Source: Mauremys mutica (taxonomy: Eukaryota; Chordata; Testudines; Geoemydidae). From it: DNA of 64,000 bases. A model generated the notes under the pieces. It was not told the DNA's origin and ran no database searches. It saw nothing but the letters and a program-made list of their open reading frames with translations. This document shows positions 12,701 to 24,700 of the stretch, in pieces (position 1 is the stretch's first letter; each line of letters begins with the position of its first letter). Made by a program: the position numbers and the translations under genes. Where the stretch lies: the NCBI RefSeq assembly GCF_020497125.1, contig NC_059094.1, positions 3,575,733-3,639,732 of the forward strand, written 5' to 3'.

Positions 12701-15700
12701 GGGGGTGCAATGGGGGGTGGCTGCAGGCAGGGGGTACAGCACGGGGTGCAGCACGGGCTGTGGGCAGGGGTGCGGGCAGGGGGCGGAGGGGTGGCAGGGG
12801 CTGTGGCAGGGAGGGCAGGAGGGTGGCAGGGGCTGTGGCAGGGGGCGGCTGCGGCGGGGGGTGCAATGGGGGGTGGCTGCAGGCAGGGTGTGCAATGCGG
12901 GGGTGGCTGCAGGCAGGGGGTGCAGCAGGAGCCGAGGATGCAGACAGGCTGGCTGCGGGCAGGGGGTGCAATGGAGGGTGGCTGCGGGCAGGGGGGTGCA
13001 ATGGGGGGTGGCTGCAGGCAGGGTGTGCAATGGGGGGGTGGCTGCAGGCAGGGGGTGGCTGTGGCGGGGGGGTGCAGGCAGGGGGTGCAATGGGGGGCGG
13101 CTGCGGGCAGGGGGTGCAGCACGGGGTGCAGCAGGGGCTGTGGCAGGGGCTGGCTGCGGGCTGTGGGTGGAAGGGGGGGTTGCTCCAGGCAGTGGGTGCA
13201 ATGGGGGGGTGGCTGCAGGCAGGGGGTGCAATGGGGGGGTGGCTGCAGGCAGGGGGTGGCTGTGGTGGGGGGTGCAGGCAGGGGGTGCAATGGGGGGCGG
13301 CTGCAGGCAGGGGGTGGCTGTGGCGGGGGGTGCAGGCAGGGGGTGCAATGGGGGGCGGCTGCGGGCAGGGGGTGCAGCACGGGGTGCAGCACGGGGTGCA
13401 GCAGGGGCTGTCTGCGGGCAGGGAAGGCGGGGGAGGGGCGCAGACACTCACACGGGGGGGGCGGGGCTGGGAGCAGCAGGAGGCAGCCGGGGACCCACCA
13501 GGCAGCAGCAGGAGCCCCAGGGCCAGAGGTCCGAGGAGCAGCCGCAGCAGCAACAGGGCCAGGAGGCAGCTCACATGGCTCCCGTAGCGCAGCGCAGCAC
13601 CCCCTGGCGGCCGGGAGCAGGAATTACAGGCTTCCCAGCCAGAGCCCATCAAAGCTTCCCTCGCAGGGAAGCCAGTTAACAAGTGGTCCTAAAACTGCTT
13701 CTAAATTTAACAACCGGTTCGTGGGAACCGGTGCGAACGGGCTCCAGCTCACCCCTGACTCTGACCCTAGCTGAGATTTAGCTGCCCAGAATCCACGTGC
13801 TGCTCTCTAGCTTGGCAAGGGGTTCTACTAGGCTGCGTGCTGGGGGCTGCTTTTGGAAAGTCACACTGATAATAATTCTGTTTATCATTTGCCTGACTGT
13901 ACTATGGGGTCTTATGGTGGAAGTAGAAGCCCTCAACCCTCTCATGATGCAGCACTACTGAGTTTATTGAAGACACAAGGCATGTTTAACGTTCTGGTGG
14001 GGATTACCTAGGTCAGGGATTGTCCACTCACTGCAGTGACATTGTGTTGTTCGCTCTAACTGACTCTCGGTCTCTGCAGCTGTGCACACCGAGTGCTTAG
14101 TTTGAATTGCACTGCCCAGCAGTGTGTGTTTATTTGGACCATGCTGTATAGTATTATCCTGTCTGTCTGTGGTACATACCTGGCCCCCATCAGTGCAGTA
14201 TCTGAACACCTAACGCTCTGTACTGTATTTACCCCCGGGACACAAGGCATTTCTATTATCCCCTTGTTACAGATGGGAACTGAGGCTTGGAGAGACTACG
14301 TGACTTACCCCAGGTCACACAGAAAGTCTGTGGCAGAGGAGGGAATTGCAACTCCCAGGCCAGTGCCCTCCCCACTGAGCCTCTACTGCGGGCTTGATAA
14401 TTATGTCAGTAAACTTCCCGTATGATGCTGGTGTAGGAATAAGAAGTAGAAGTATAGCTGTATAATGCTCTCTGACCCCATGGCTTCCCAGCTGGCACAG
14501 GTGTTTGATTGCACTGCACTGTGGTGTTTGTTCTGTCTTTGGCAGGTCACTTTTGGCATATTACAGACCTCCATTTGGACCCAGAATACAGAGTGGCAAC
14601 CGACCCTCTCCAGGTGTGTCCGTCTGCTGGCTCCAAGCCAGTGTACGATGCAGGCACATGGGGAAATTACATGTGTGATTCTCCTTGGATTCTCATAAAC
14701 TCCTCCATTTATGCCATGAAGGCGATCCTGCCTGATCCGGACTTCATCCTTTGGACTGGGTAAGGAGTCCATCCATGCATAGCAGTGAAACATAGGGCAT
14801 GATCACACGATAAGCCCCATGAATGTTGTGATTAGATGTCACATGCAGAAACACTTTGAATTCTACTCACAATGCACATGAGCACCTTAGTGTAACAGCT
14901 GCTACTCTGATATTAGCAAATGTGTGGCTGCAGAGAGAGCCCCCACTCAGTTACAGTGGAGCTGATCCACTATTACAAATCCCAAGAGCTCCCAAATTAT
15001 AGGAACACAGGACAGGAAGGGACCTCCCGGGTCATCAGATCCAGTCAACTTCTATCATCATATCATCCTGTTCATAAACTTATCAAGCTTCATCTTCAAA
15101 CCAGTAAGGTTTCTTGCCCCCATTGCTCCTATTGGGAGGCCAGTCCAGAGCCTCATTCCTCTAATGTTTAGAAACCTTCTTCCTATTTCCAGCCTAAATT
15201 TATTCATAGAATCATAGAATATCACGGTTGGAAGGGACCTCAGGAGGTCATCTAGTCCAACCCCCTGCTCAAAGCAGGACCAATTCCCAACTAAATCACC
15301 CCAGCCAGGGCTTTGTCAAGCCTGAGCTTAAAAACCTCTAAGGAAGGAGATTCCACCACCTCCCTAGGTAACCCATTCCAGTGCTTCACCACTCTCCTAG
15401 TGAAAAAGTTTTTCCTAATATCCAACCTAAACCTCCCCCACTGCAACTTGAGACCATTACTCCTTATTCTGTCATCTGCTACCACTGAGAACAGTCTAGT
15501 TCCATCCTCTTTGGAACCCCCTTTCAGGTAGTTGAAAGCAGCTATCAAATCCCCCCTCATTCTTCTCTTCTGCAGACTAAACAATCCCAGTTCCCTCAGC
15601 CTCTCCTCAGAAGTCATGTGCTCCAGCCCCCTAATCATTTTTGTTGCCCTCCGCTGGACTCTTTCCAATTTTTCCACATCCTTCTTGTAGTGTGGGGCCC

Positions 15701-18700
15701 AAAACTGGACACAGTACTCCAGATGAGGCCTCACCAATGTCAAATACATACACAGTTAGTAGTTCTGCAAGGGTACACTGTTGACTCAAATCCAGCTTCT
15801 CGTCCACTGTAACCCCTAGGTCCTTTTCTGCAGAACTGCTGCCTAGCCATTCGGTCGCTAGTCTGTAGCAGTGCGTGGGATTCTTCCATCCTAAGTGCAG
15901 GACTCTGCAATTGTCCTTGTTGAACCTCATCAGATTTCTTTTGGTCCAATCCTCTAATTTGTCTAGGTCCCTCTGTATCCTATCCCTACCCTCCAGCGTA
16001 TCTACCACTCCTCCCAGTTTAGTGTCATCTGCAAACTTGCTGAGAGTGCAATCCATGCCATCCTCCAGATCATTAATGAAAATATTGAACAAAACCGGCC
16101 CCTGGACCAACCCTTGGTGCACTCTGCTTAATACTGGCTGCCAACTAGACATGGAGCCATTGATCACTACCCGTTGAGCCCGATGATCTAGCCAGCTTTC
16201 TATCCACCTTATAGTTTATTCATCCAGCCCATACTTCTTTAATTTGCTGGCAAGAATACTGTGGGATTCCGTATCAAAAGCTTTGCTAAAGTCAAGTCCA
16301 CTGCTTTCCCCTCATCCACAGAGCCAATTTCATGGCCAATTTGTACCCATTTGTTGTTGTACCAACATTGTCTTCTAGCTCAAATAGCTCTTGGACCAAA
16401 TCCTCAAAGCATTTAAACATCTAACTTGCAGTGGATGTTAGTCACCTAAATACCTTTTAGGATCTGGACCCTTCTCCCTCCCTGGCATTTACCCCTGATG
16501 TATTTATAGAGAGCAGTCAGATGCCTTTCAGCCTTCATTTTGCTACGTTAAACAAGCTAAGCTCTTCTAGTCTCGTTGTAACTCAGGCTCTCCATTTGCC
16601 TGATTGTCCTTGTAGCCCTTCTCTGCTCCTCTTCCAGGTTCTTAAACCTGTACTTTCTTGAGAGTGGATGACCAGAGTTGCACACAGAATCCCAGATGTC
16701 TTGCACAGTGGCATTATGAGTCAACCCCATTTAAATCATGAGACTGGATTTAAAATCATGAGATGTAAAAGATGATAAAGTGTGGGGAGGGAGTTATATG
16801 CAATCCCTCACTGAGGGGTCCATAGCCATGAAAGCTAGAAATTTCTGTGTTAAAGAACTGAAAATGGAGTCCTGCGATTATGTGAGAATCTCCAGGAGCT
16901 GGGGCTTTAAGAAAAAGACACTGCTTATCTGTTTATTTCTCCTAATTATTTGTAGAATGGCCATTCCTGCAGCATGCCTCAGTAGTCCAGAGCTCCCAGC
17001 AGTGTTGGTAGAAGGTACAGGCTGGGCTGGGACAATGGTTAGGGAAGAGTGAACCTCAGAACTGTATTTGGAGGCTATTCAGATTCCAGGGTCCTGCTAC
17101 AGTATCCACTTGGGATTTGGACGTGCTTGCAACGTGAGGTCTGTGCTGAGTTGGGGAGCAAGGGCAGCAGCATCACAAGACAAAGGAGATATGTGGCCTT
17201 GCTCCCAAGTTGCTGCAGCAGCTGCATGCACAATATAGGGGAGACAAAGATTAAGAAGCAGAAGTTGCTGTCCTCACTAATGAAGAAGCTGCTAAATATG
17301 GCCAGCCTTTCCCAAGTTCTCCCTTGTGTATAATTCGGGGCATTTCAACTACCTAGGAGTAAGGCATGTGTTGCTGTCATCTGTTGGACACGTCTTCTCA
17401 AACAAGAGTGCTCAGTGCTTTGCTCTGGTTCGAGATAACTAATTCTGGAGCCTGCAGTAGGTATTTAAACAATCGCCTTTATTATAGAAGTGAAACCGCA
17501 CACACTGGAGCCGTGTTGGTCAGGCAGAGTCACAGTGGGGCAGCCTGGCTAGCAGGTATCTCCTGGCCAGAGAACTCCAGAGAACTGGTAACGTACACAG
17601 TATATGTATTAACAATTGACCAATCAATACAGAGCACAAAGGAGTTATTGTTAGGTAAACAGATTAACACCTCAGGAACCTGTTGCTGGCGGAGTGAGAC
17701 TAGTACCCCACACAAATCATAACCAGACCCATGCACCTCAGGCCAGGAGTCCCTTCTGCACACATGCAGATCCACAGCGGTCACACAGTGGGCACCATGA
17801 TTGACAGCCCTTAGGCTGCACTCACTCTCCTGTTAGCACAGCCATTGGAGCACAAAGCTGTGCATTGTCAAAGGCACCAGAAGAAGGGTTTTGCAAACAG
17901 CTTTGTGCCCCTTGGTATGACACTAAAGAAGAGTCTGGAAGGTTTGGTTCGAAAAGGGGCTGTTTGACTTATGAGGAATGTCAAGTCTGCTCTGCGGGTT
18001 CTGCCGGAGGTCCTTCTTGAAGCACCCAGAGAGCAGGGTTGGGAGCCCTTGATTAAAGAGGTTGGAGTTTGTATCTCTAACAAATGGGCTTTTCTCCAGC
18101 TGTTCAGTCAGGCAGGTGAGTTACAAACAAACAGAAACAAAGAGCTTTATTTCCCCTCAGTTAATCAGGGTTCACTCTCTTGGTATGTGTAACTCGTAAC
18201 CTTATGGCATCTCCCAGAAACAACAGAGTACAGCCAGACCCAGATTTCTAATGTAGAAAGAAAAAGCTGAACAAAATGGAACAGATTCTTGCCCTGAACA
18301 GTTCCCCAAATGTTCACCTGACATCACACCCACATGCTAGGCGTAAGTTACCTACATGCTGCCTTTTCTTTTATGTGTGCAGGCGCTTCCTGGAGACACG
18401 GTGGGTGAGGAAATATCTTTTATACGCACCCATCTTGTCTCTCTAATATCCTGGGACCAATACAGTTACCACAACACTGCATACAGACTCTTCCCTTTCA
18501 GACTGCTCGCTGCATGTGATGTTTGTGCTGTTTTCCAGTGACGATACCCCTCATGTCCCCAACGAGAAACTTGGAGAAGAAGTAGTGCTGGAAATAATTG
18601 CCAATTTGACTGCTCTGATAAAACAGGTGTTTCCAGGTACGATTTACCTGAGCTGACAAACCAAGAAGGTGGCAGTGCAGAGAATATCTGACCCAGCATC

Positions 18701-21700
18701 CCACTGGCAGGAAAGACCAGCTCAGCCAGCTAGAGATGGCAGATCTAGAGAAGGGGCAGCCATCTTAGGGGTCAAGGAATCTAGTAGATGGGGGGATATG
18801 AAGGCATATTTGTCCCGCTTCCTATGGTTTATAAACTCTATGCATGGGACCTTATGGTCGCTGATTAGCTTCACTCTTGAATGGGCAACACACTGCAAGA
18901 GGGAAGTTTGGAAAAGCAGCAGCCTTTGAATAATTAATGGTGGAAAAAATCATTGGAAACCTCCTCTCCTGCTTGATCAGCTCAGCAATGGGGCGAAGGA
19001 ATTACCCCAGCACTAGGGCCGGACCCACCAGATCAGTGGAGAGATGCTGGCCTACCACTGGAATGCCCCAGCAAAGTACATCAGGGCCCTAATTGAACTG
19101 TGTCTAGGGAAAACCAAACGTGGGTCATTCCTAGGCAGGGCCACAGCTGCCCACTGCCCATTCGAGAAACCTAGTGCAAAAGGCCCACTCCTGAATGAGC
19201 GTTGTCTCTCCAGTGCTCCTGCAGGGGTCAGACACGGACAGCGAGGAGTCAGTCAGCATCTCCCACAACTGACTCCGCTGTCTGCAAACGGTGCCAGGCT
19301 GCGGCTCTGGAAATTGACAGCTTCCATTTGCCCACAGGTGCCCACTCTGAACAGCTCCTCGCCGGGGGCGCACCCTACACACACACCCCGAGTGCCCACC
19401 CTGAACATCTCCTTGCCAGGGGCTCACCCTACAGCCCCCCCTGAGTGCCCACCCTGAACAGCTCCTCGCCAGGGGCTCACCCTACACCCCCCCCCGAGTG
19501 CCCACCCTGAACAGCTCCTCGCCAGGGGCTCACCCTACAGCCCCCCCGAGTGCCCACCCTGAACAGCTCCTCGCCAGGGGCTCACCCTACAGCCCCCCCC
19601 CGAGTGCCCACCCTGAACAGCTCGCCAGGGGCTCACCCTACAGCCCCTCCCCCGAGTGCCCACCCTGAACAGCTCCTCGCCAGGGGCTCACCCTACAGCC
19701 CCTCCCCCCCCGAGTGCCCACCCTGAACAGCTCCTCGCCAGGGGCTCACCCTACAGCCCCCCCCGAGTGCCCACCCTGAACAGCTCCTCGCCAGGGGCTC
19801 ACCCTACAGCCCCTCCCCCCCGAGTGCCCACCCTAAGCACTCCCTGTCCCCTTTGTGCTCACTCTGACACTCACTATAAATGGCTCCCAAGGTGCTGACT
19901 TTAAGGAGTTCCCCAAGTGCTCCCCCATAACAGCTCCTCCCCAAGGACTGACCTGCACAATTCCTTCCTAGGTTTGCTACAGGTATTTTGGTAGAGCTGC
20001 AGCAGTTCAGAAGACCACAGTTTTCCCCAATGTAGCTGCCTCCAGGCACGAGAGGGGAATTCACTCCAAACCCGATCCAGTCCTGGCCTCAGGCTGCTCA
20101 TAAGAGGCCTATTAGCGTTTTTGTTCCCCAGCCACTGGGCTGAGACCACCCTATTGGATGGGAATATCATTCAGCCATTTCTGCCCTGCAAAGGGGTGAC
20201 CTAGCATTGATGGGTCCCATAGCCTCTTGCCCTGCCCCTGAGTCAGGGCCGGCTCCAGGCACCAGCTTATCAAGCAGGTGCTTGGAGCGGCAACTTGGGA
20301 GTGGGGCGGCACTTTCAGGGATTCGGCGGCAATTCGGCGCAGGGTCCCTCACTCCTGCTTGGAGCGAAGGACCTCCCGCTGAATTGCCGCAGATCGCGAT
20401 CGCGGCTTTTTTTTTTTTGGCTGCTTGGGGCGGCAAAACCCCGGGAGCCGGCCTTGCCCTGAGTCATTTTGTCCTCTCCCTTAACTCTCTTGCACTCCAG
20501 CACCAAAACAGGCCACATGTTCCTTCACGTTTTCTCTTGATTTTCTCCAGACACTAAAGTCTATCCTGCGATGGGCAATCATGACTTCCATCCCAAGAAC
20601 CAGTTCCCAGCCAAGACACACAGGATCTACAGCGCAACAGCTGAACTCTGGCGCTCATGGCTCAGCAACGCCTCCATCTCAACAGTCAAAGCAGGCATGC
20701 CCGTAATTCCGGCACAGCTAGCTCCTTCTGTCTGCACTGCTGGGGGAAGAGGGCGGAGGAATCCCCAGTGACATGCTGCCCATGCAGTGCTGCCTTCTAC
20801 AGATAGGGCAGTTTGGGGCATATCTGCAGTTAGAGGAAGGGCCTTAGCAATAGGCTGCCAACCTGGTGCCACTCACCAGCTCTGAATTCACTTACACATG
20901 AGAAAAGGAAAGACGGTTCCTTGTGCCTCAATCTCTCTTGCTTTCTCACAGTTGCACTAGAAGGGTGGCCCAGGAGTGTCCCTTATAGTGCAGAAGATGT
21001 AGGACTATGCTGTAATGAATATGATGGTCTGAGGCTGTTGGACTCAGACAGAGCCCGTGGTTCTCTCTGGCTCTCCAGCTCCTGGACTCACTTGCGCAGA
21101 TCACCACTCAGGGCCTCCTTTATCCTGGGCTGACATAAGCAGCCATGGGTGGAAGTGTTGGTTACACTAGAGTCACAGGCTGCCCTGAAATAATTATACT
21201 CCAGATGAGCTTGTCCTCCTTGAACAGGAACAAAGGATGCATTTACAAACTCCCAGACATGCAGGAGAGCAGTGGGCTGGGCCACTTTGAGCTTCTTTAC
21301 AAAACATTTCCCATCATTGCATGACCAGCACTTCAGCTGCATGGCTGGAAGCAGCTTTAGGAGCACTGATGCAGGCAGGACTCTAGGAAGCCTCTGGTCT
21401 TCTAACCACCATACACTAACCATGCTCAGATCAGGTCCACAGCACATGGTGTTCAATGTGCTGGCAGCCCCTGGCACCTTGCCCAGACTAGGGCCCCCAT
21501 CACAGCTATCACCGTGAAGCTGAACCTGAGGTAGAAATAGGAGGGGAATTTGGGGCACAAAAGCCAGCAAGCGTTGTACCGTCAGGTCCTTCTCCTGCTG
21601 GTTGTGTTTTGCAGGTGCTTTCTACAGCGAGAAGCTGCTTGGTCCCAATACCAAAGGACAAATGATTGTCCTCAACACCAATCTGTACTATGATAGCAAT

Positions 21701-24700
21701 CATCAGACAGCTGGCTTGGAGGACCCTGGTGGGCAGTTCCAGTGGCTGGAAGATGTGCTGACTAATGCGTCAAAAGCAGAAGAAATGGTAAAACTGTTTC
21801 TTTCTTGACTTCGCCCACCCTGGAAAGTCCCTCCTGTAAGCCCCTTCTGCCGCTGAGCTCCTCCTCAGTCTATACACCCCGGAGAGCCTCTCCTCTGCTT
21901 GGAAGCATGCACTTAGTCTGTACTCAGCCGGGCTCTTTTCTGTTCTAGGTCTACATTGTGGGGCACATCCCACCTGGCTTCTTTGAGAAAAAGCGGAGCA
22001 AACCCTGGTTTCGGAAGCACTTTAACGAACGATACACAGAGATCGTGCAGAAACACCATGGAGTGATAGCTGCCCAGTTCTTTGGGCACCATCACACTGA
22101 CAGCTTCCGGATGTTTTACAGCAATGGAGGTACCATTCCTTGGCTTGGTCCATGCTGTTCATGCACAGCCCTGTCCACTCTAGGAGAACATCCCATTACT
22201 GAATGTGGTTCTCAGTGATCGTTCCCCAAATGCTATTGAAATTAGTCCAAATGTTCTGCATCACACTTTCTGAAATTGCATGGAAGGTGGTTTGGTCCAG
22301 TCTGTTCTAGCACATAGACTCTTTTCAGTACCAAATCAGGGGACCCTTTGCTGAAAACCTTTTCACCATGATGTAGCAAGACCTGTAAGCATGCCTATGT
22401 TACAGTTTGGCGAGTCCTCATGCCTCCCAGCACTGTGCAGTAGGACATCCCAGAGTGCACTGCCCCACCTCAAGCTGACGACTGTCCTCCAGGCACTCTG
22501 TCCCCACCTGCTGAGGCACTGTGGGGTAGCAGCACAGATCTTTCCAGCCTGCGTAACTCACTGGTCAGTCTCTGGCGGGTGCCGCAGACGGGCTGGATTC
22601 ACTCTCTTGTGGGCCTGGGGCCCCCGTATAGACGTCTTTTTCCTAATTTAAAACAAAATGATCACAACTATGGCATTGAGGCTATTAACGCTGTACTGAA
22701 CTTGCCTTTTAATTAACACGAGGCTGTTCTGTGGTTACATTTCAGTCTTAAAACATGTAGAATTCAACATAGTCTATTTCTTCCCTTAGAACAGCTGTTA
22801 TATTCGTTTATTTCTGGGAGGGAGTTTGGGTGCAGGAGCAGCAAAGAGTCTTGTGGCACCTTATCGACTAACAGACGTTTTGGAGCATGAGCTGTCGTGG
22901 GTGAATCCCCACTTGGTCGGCTGCATGTCATGGGTGCAGGAGGGTGCTCCAGGCTCAGGCAGAGTGTCCAGGTGCGGGAGAGGGTTAAGGGTGCAGGCTC
23001 TGGGAGGGAGTTTGGTGCAGGAGGGGAGCCTGACCTGGGACAGGGGGTTGGGGTGCAGGAGCGGGTGCGAGGTGCAGTTTCCGGCTGGGAGGCACTTACC
23101 ACAGGCGGCTCCCAGCCAGCGACATAGCAGGGCTCAGGCAGGCTGCCTGCTGAGGCCCCATGCCACTCCTGGAAGCGACTGGCTGGTGGCACGTCCCTGT
23201 GCGCCCCTTGGGGAGGGGGAGGCAGCGGGTCTCCATGCGCTGTCTGTGCCCGCAAGCACTATCCCTGCAGCTCCCATTAGCTGGGGACGTTGCCGGGGGC
23301 GGGGGCAGCACGAGGAGCCTCCTTCCCCCCACCCCCTTGCCAGGGGCCGCAGACATGTGCCAGCAGCCGGCTGCTTCCGGGAGCAACGTGGGGCTATGGC
23401 AGGCAGTCTTCCTGAGCCCTGCTGCACTGGACTTTTAGCAGTCCGGAGATCGCAATCGACAGATTGGTGACCACTGAATTGTATATAATGATGGATTTAT
23501 TTTTGTGGGGGCCCCTGCGTTAATCCAGCCCTGGCCACAGAGGATGTGAATCTGTTGCAGTCCCTAGCTGCAGAGCCTGATTCTTTAGCTCCGATTGTAG
23601 AGAGTTTTGCTTTTAGCTGGGGAGGGCCCCAGTTCAATCCTGCTGTCAGCCCAGGTGTTGGCTGTTGCTCATGCACTGTAGATGTCATTAGGTAGCATAA
23701 GGAGTGGATTCACAACCACCACTGACACATGGTTGAGGTAAGTGGATCAGGCAGCAGCGTCACAGACTAGTTACCAATACAAGTGTTGCCGGCACAGAGT
23801 GCCCGAGGGGGGGGGCAACAGCGGGGTTCGTTGCCCGGTGTGCATCGCACCAATAAACACACCAGGGTGGAGAAGCAAACACAGGTTTATTTGAGCTCAA
23901 ATAAGGAGCAAGGGAGAAATAGCCATCTCAAATCCTGCACACCCGCACGCAGGCGGGGTCCCAGCATTTATACCCCCTTGGTTTTTCTCTTTCTGTACTT
24001 TCCCACTGTGTGGGTTACTTTCTCATGCATATAACCTTGATTACAGCATTTGCTTTCTGCCTGTTTTATCTAATATTGGCTTCATCTAGTGCTAACCGGC
24101 CTTGCAGCTGCTAGCAGTCAGCACATAGCACAGGAGGTTACAAAAGTTTAGTAAGGCTAACAGAAGCGCTTAACATGGAGGTACTTTGGTTCACATAGGC
24201 CTAGAGCAAGAAGACTTCATCGACACTTGTGGTCTTCCATCCTCCCGAGTTACCTAGATTTATGCCTAGTGACACCAACACAAGCACAGGGGTTGTAGCT
24301 GGACTGGGTCTGACAAATGCCAGGCTTTCACTCAAACATGCTTTGTTTTGCCTTTCCATTCAGGTTCCCCAATCAACACCATGTTCTTAGCCCCAGGAGT
24401 GACTCCCTGGAAAACAACGCTACCCGGAGTGCACAACGGCGCCAACAACCCTGGGATCCGGGTCTTTGACTATGACCGAGGCACCCTTCAAGTGAAGGTG
24501 GGAGACACCCCCACACTGCATGATCTGGGACCTTGGGGCACGACTGCAACAGCCCAGGGGCTGCTCACTCAATACCTCCAAGTTGTTTTAACAAATCAGA
24601 GCCAGAGTTAATCTAAGGCGAAAGGGAGAGAGGCAGGGGCAAAATATTCCAGTGTCACAGTGCACGTGAAGGTTTGATTTCAGTAGGACAATGGCAGTAA

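Larger units (their letters stand above)
10725..13757. mobile_element. hAT-type element carrying an expanded minisatellite
   Basis: The ends CAGTGATGAGCTGC (10725) and CCAGCTCACCCCTG (ending 13757) are imperfect inverted repeats. ACTCTGAC is duplicated exactly at 10717-10724 and 13758-13765. Both ends also share an aacaaccggtt word just inside. Between them lie a MITE (11026), a small inverted-repeat element (10816) and a 2.1-kb G-rich minisatellite. No transposase was found. Confidence 0.85.

Noticed and set aside
11138..13774. Very long open frames (up to 831 codons) on both strands between 11.1 and 13.8 kb
   Set aside because: They run through a G-rich tandem repeat whose units contain no stop in any frame; all six frames are open at once and encode only Pro/Cys/His- or Gly/Arg/Ala-rich repeats.
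22130..22218. Extension of SMPDL3B exon 6 into the intron
   Set aside because: The frame stays open for about 30 codons past the gtacca donor but loses similarity to the family, while exon 7 continues it exactly.
22826..23470. 214-codon frame at 22.8-23.5 kb
   Set aside because: It lies in a GC-rich interspersed repeat (gtgcaggagggg words) with a PLE fragment inside; no domain and frames open on both strands.
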